Positions 60,709-64,000 of a stretch of 64,000 nucleotides of DNA are shown one piece after another. Origin of the DNA: Cryphonectria parasitica EP155 (lineage: Eukaryota > Ascomycota > Sordariomycetes > Diaporthales > Cryphonectriaceae); assembly GCF_011745365.1 (NCBI RefSeq), contig NW_024468917.1, positions 1 through 64,000 of the forward strand, written 5' to 3'. A model generated the notes under the pieces. That model made no database searches and was not told the DNA's origin. It was given only the letters and a program-made list of their open reading frames with translations. Numbering within the stretch: the stretch's first letter is position 1; every line of letters begins with the position of its first letter. The position numbers and the translations under genes were made by a program.

Positions 60709-63700
60709 TCAGGATCGAAAGGCGCCTGGTGGCCCAAATGGATCGGGGTTTGTCATATCTCCAAACGAGGCACTTATTGGCTGGACCGAAGAGACGGCCT
60801 CGAATATGTGATCGGAAATCCCATGATGCTGGAGACTATGGTCAAACTTGTCGCCGCCTGGTCCTTGACCAGGAGAGTGAAACAAGGTCTGTTGATAGCC
60901 GAATGATGGCGTGGGGCTGGGCGAATCCGAGCCTGACATGTGAACCTCGGTGTTGCCCATCATGATCTCATGGTGGCTCAGGCGGTGTCGAGACGAGGCG
61001 AAAGAGTCCTGTCTGTTCCTGGATGCTGGTGGTGGCACCGAAACTGTGTGTTGATGTTGATGCTGATGGTGATAGGTCGTTGTTGTGGGTGGTGGTGGTG
61101 GTGGTTGTTGTTGACTTGATGATCTGTAGCGGCTGAAATCGATGCCGGACGCGGTCACAGGCGTCTGAATGCCCAGGTTGGCCAGCTCGCGCAGGATGAG
61201 GCTCACTGCACTGCCAACGATGGGGTTGATGTCCCTCAGGCGTGACAGGGCTCGAATGCAAAAATCCAGCTTACGAATGGCTGGCTGTTGCTGCTGTTGC
61301 TCTTCTTCTGTCAAGGTTCCTGAAGAGCCGGCAGCTGCTTGGACCTGCAGCAGGAATATGGACGACGCGATATAGACGCTGTAGCTTAGAGACAGTACTG
61401 AGCGGTAGATGCCGAAGGACTTGCAGAAGAGATCAAATATGGCAATGATGGAGGTGGCCGAGGAGACACACTCGAGCAGGTGCCTGGCCCGGTTGTTATC
61501 GGCAGAAGAGCGTTCTCGTGACAGCATTGGCCGGTGGAGGAGGATGTTGAAGGTGTGATACAGGCAGCTGTGATCGCCCAATTAGTTATTAACATGATCG
61601 GAGGTAGAGTCATGACAATCATTGCGTTGCATGTTTGTGTGGATAGGTTATGGGGAGGGAGAACGCTTCTTTTCAAGATTCAGGATGTCGCTTACTTGAG
61701 GGTGACAACGTGGCTAGGCGGAGACAGAGGAGGCAATATGCTGGCCTCGATCTTGAGGAATTTAGGCAGAGCCTCCCACCACTCTCTCAAGGCGGCCTCC
61801 TGCCTCGCCAGGCATTCCTGTATCTCAGCCTCGCTGTTCTGCTGCAACGGGTCGTACATATGTACGAGGATCTGGTTGAAAATGACAGACAGCTGGCACA
61901 TGAGCATGAAACATGATGTGGAGTGCGCCGCGATGGGAGGATACTTGACACCGTCAGGGTACTTGAGCCCAAAGGGTGCCCACATCTCATTCTCGTTGGA
62001 GTCATCGACTACACAGTACCGTCAATACAAGTCACGCTTCTTATGGTCTTGTTACCAGCATGGAAAGAAGGAGATAGAAAGGGAGAAGGGGGGGGGGGGG
62101 TGCCTACGCATCATCTGAGGAGGAGAGACGGTCGAGTGCTGCAGGCTGGGCGATCTGCCGAGATACAAGCTGATGATCTTGTCCCAGAAATAGCAGCTCC
62201 AGAACAGGCGGCGACGAATCTCGATATCCTCGTCGCTGAACGGAATATCACCAGTATACCTCTGGCTGTCAACACAGATGCCCAGATGATCGATCATCCG
62301 GAAGGCCATGCCGCTGTACATCCAGGCCTGTGAGGTATTGCCTTGGCTACACTCCTGCGCGCTGAGGAGCAGGAGGGTCTGCACGGTAGGAATGGTGGCA
62401 ACACCGCGGGAGACCTCGTCAAAGACCATGGTTCGGGCGTGCCGACCAAATACTGCGCCGCCATCGTACTCATGTTCAAGACGCTCGCGGGTTACGCTGT
62501 CCCAGCGACCCCAGCGAACCGAATGGGACAGGATGGCATTCAGGAGGGTGTGAGAATAGTATGGCCCGAGCAGCTGCATGTCGCGAGTGAAAGCAGGTCG
62601 ATAGATGAAATTAAAAAGGGGCTTGTGAGTAGGAGGTCAGGTCAGCATCTCCACAGCACAGGTGTAACACGACCGGTACTGCAACTGCAAGCAGCAGAAC
62701 GAGGAGAAAGAACAACAAGATACTTACCTGGATCCAGCACCAGTGGGTATTGAGGAGATACTGAAAGGGTTCCTTGATTCAGGGCAGACAGCGAACTTAT
62801 CGTCAGCCAAAATACAGACTCGCGCAGGTAGTCCTTTTTCTTCTTGCTTCTGCTTGTTCTTTATGCTGTTGTCCAGGGAGAGAAGGGGAAGCAGAGGCTT
62901 AGAGAGCTGACATACCGGTATATCAGATAAGTTCTCGAGGGCACGCTGCTGCCATGCATTATTTACAAGGCGCTCCCTCCTGCCGTTCAAGGGGTTTTCT
63001 GAATAAGGCGAGGTCTGCAGGTCGCTCTCTGGCCCGGAGTACTCACTGGGCAGGTGAAAGAAGCTGGTTGCGCCATGGTACGTGAGCACTCCCCTCTCGT
63101 CCAGCTTCAGGCCTTTGAACGTGCCTGTCAGACCCTCGTTGGATTCGCGTCCTAGATGACGCTGGGAAGAGCCCTCGTTGGGTGGAAAACCAGGGCGTTC
63201 CGAAGGGGTGTGCTGCGTCTGGAGTGAAGACGAGGGCTGCGTCTGGAGTGAAGACGAGGGCTGCGTCCTCGACAGCTGATCCTCGAGCTCCTTGATACGT
63301 TCTTCTAGGCGCTGGGTGTAGGACAGAGTCGGGTTCCTTGGCGTGTCAGCAAAAATGGGCCTTGCTACGTACGACTCGGTGTTTAAGGCGTGGAAAAGAA
63401 GAAACGAAGTCCCCCCCTCCACAAGAAGAAAAAAATCCCTCCCCTCCCCGAAATACTGATGCTGACGACGATAGCCTGGTGTGATAGGCTTGGTAGAAAG
63501 AGAAGAGAGGAGGGAAGGAAATCTTACTCACAACTTATAGACGCAGGCGTCGTTCCTTGCCTGACAACGGCTGCAGATAGGCTGTTCCCCCCCACACTTG
63601 ACCTTGCGTCGGCGACAAGGCTCGCACGAGAAAGCACTCTTCTTGGTCGCCCTGGCAGAGGTTGTGGCGGCACCACTGCCACTACCCTGAGAGTCTCGAG

Positions 63701-63734
63701 TGCCCTTGGAAGCCGTCTTGGGTGCCGATGACAT
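60709..63734 (-). CDS. Zn2Cys6 transcription factor, nit-4/nirA-like
   Basis: Nuclear DNA-binding regulator, about 780 residues. Exons: 63734-63532, 63336-62916, 62760-62728, 62621-62108, 62008-61696, 61567-60709. The binuclear cluster C-x2-C-x6-C-x6-C-x2-C-x6-C lies at residues 37-64, followed by a helix (LSYTQRLEERIKELEDQL) that probably dimerises. The fungal-TF middle domain has HWCWIQ|PLFNFIYRPAFTRD (across exons 3/4), RRRLFWSCYFWDK, LYLGR and LDDSNENEMWAPFG, typical of the nit-4/nirA group. The C-terminus is low complexity (Gln, Pro, Thr, His-Gln repeats). Exon 2 carries a 24 bp tandem duplication (63216-63260). The upstream in-frame TTG at 63761 is not used as start. Exon 2 could instead begin at 63360. 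It may control the adjacent transporter and hydrolase (inferred). Confidence 0.9.
61568..61695 (-). other. Regulator intron 5
   Basis: 128 nt, donor GTAAGC, acceptor ATCACAG. It joins SHVVTLN to CLYHTFNILLHRPML. Confidence 0.87.
62009..62107 (-). other. Regulator intron 4
   Basis: 99 nt, donor GTAGGC (weak), acceptor TGTAG. It joins QMM to LDDSNENEMW. It contains a homopolymeric C tract on the coding strand (about 62087-62100). Confidence 0.8.
62622..62727 (-). other. Regulator intron 3
   Basis: 106 nt, donor GTAAGTATC, acceptor CACAAG; phase 0. It defines a 33 nt micro-exon (62728-62760) and joins WCWIQ to PLFNFIYRPAF, strongly conserved in the family, so the AAG acceptor is well supported. 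Confidence 0.85.
62761..62915 (-). other. Regulator intron 2
   Basis: 155 nt, donor GTATGT, acceptor TTTCAG; phase 0. It joins ENLSDIP to YLLNTHWCWIQ. Confidence 0.85.
63337..63531 (-). other. Regulator intron 1
   Basis: 195 nt, donor GTGAGTAAG. The only in-frame acceptors are AAG: GCCAAG ending at 63337 (preferred; a CTGAC branch-like motif sits just upstream) or GCAAG ending at 63361, which would add 8 residues. Upstream CAG/TAG acceptors break the frame. Confidence 0.65.
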
Positions 63735-64000
63735 CCTCAATACAACAGGAAGCGAGCTCAAGAGGGGAGAAAGCAGCCCCTCTCGTGAAGTAGTGGACAG
63801 ACTGTCTAGTGATGCTGCTGCTATATTGCAGCCCTTGGCCCCTTCCTTGCCTCCCTCTCTTCAAGCCCAGACTAAGGAAATGGACATACGAGTCAAGCCG
63901 AACAGGTGGGAGGGAGGCGACGGGTCGACGGTGCTGGGTGTACAGCCGACCAGGATGAGGAGGATACGTTTAAAAGGTAAATAATGCTCAAGATCATGAG
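63735..64000. promoter_or_regulatory. Upstream region of the regulator gene
   Basis: Leader/promoter of the minus-strand regulator, cut by the window edge. No clear site or ORF is recognised. Confidence 0.4.

Noticed and set aside
60537..60965. 142-codon plus ORF between hydrolase and regulator
   Set aside because: Its 3' half is antisense to the regulator's last exon; no recognisable motif.
1..64000. tRNA, rRNA or other structured RNA genes
   Set aside because: None recognised on either strand by eye; a covariance-model scan would be needed to exclude small ones.

Overview
The window is nuclear DNA of a filamentous ascomycete (Pezizomycotina; the genus cannot be named from this sequence). 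The evidence is short spliceosomal introns, a Zn2Cys6 regulator, and a long AT-rich block of transposon relics. The premature stops in those relics fall mainly where related elements carry Trp, Gln or Arg codons. That is the pattern left by repeat-induced point mutation (RIP).

Positions 1-54,827 are a nest of LTR retrotransposons. The outermost is a Ty3/Gypsy element of 'family B' on the + strand. It runs off the left edge and ends with its 3' LTR at 54,503-54,827. Three insertions interrupt it. Chr1 (2,924-10,348, +) is a full-length chromodomain Ty3/Gypsy element with TSD TAAAG. Chr2 (11,616-42,076, +) is of the same family, with TSD ATATA. Chr4 (45,211-52,651, -) has two unlike LTRs and sits next to a truncated LTR. 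Chr2 is itself interrupted twice. Chr3 (14,970-34,833, -; TSD TCGGA/CCGGA) contains a second, complete family B copy (17,967-30,273, -; TSD CTAG). Min1 (36,612-39,730; TSD CAATA) is a non-autonomous LTR element whose interior is mostly minisatellites and which is hardly mutated. In all, eight identifiable retroelement insertions are nested up to four deep.

Between the chromodomain and the 3' LTR, every chromodomain element keeps the trace of a reading frame on the strand opposite to pol. Family B also has an antisense Cys-rich frame in its 3' third. These antisense frames and the Min1 element are the most unusual features of the window.

The AT-rich block stops abruptly at 54,827, only 10 bp from the stop codon of the first ordinary gene. 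Positions 54,838-63,734 hold three genes of normal composition: an MFS sugar/quinate-type transporter (-), a divergently transcribed amidohydrolase resembling 2-pyrone-4,6-dicarboxylate lactonase (+), and a convergent nit-4/nirA-like Zn2Cys6 regulator with six exons (-). A transporter, a ring/lactone-type hydrolase and a pathway-type regulator side by side suggest a small catabolic cluster for an aromatic or sugar-acid compound; this is inference. Exon borders were placed by eye from splice signals, reading frame and family conservation.
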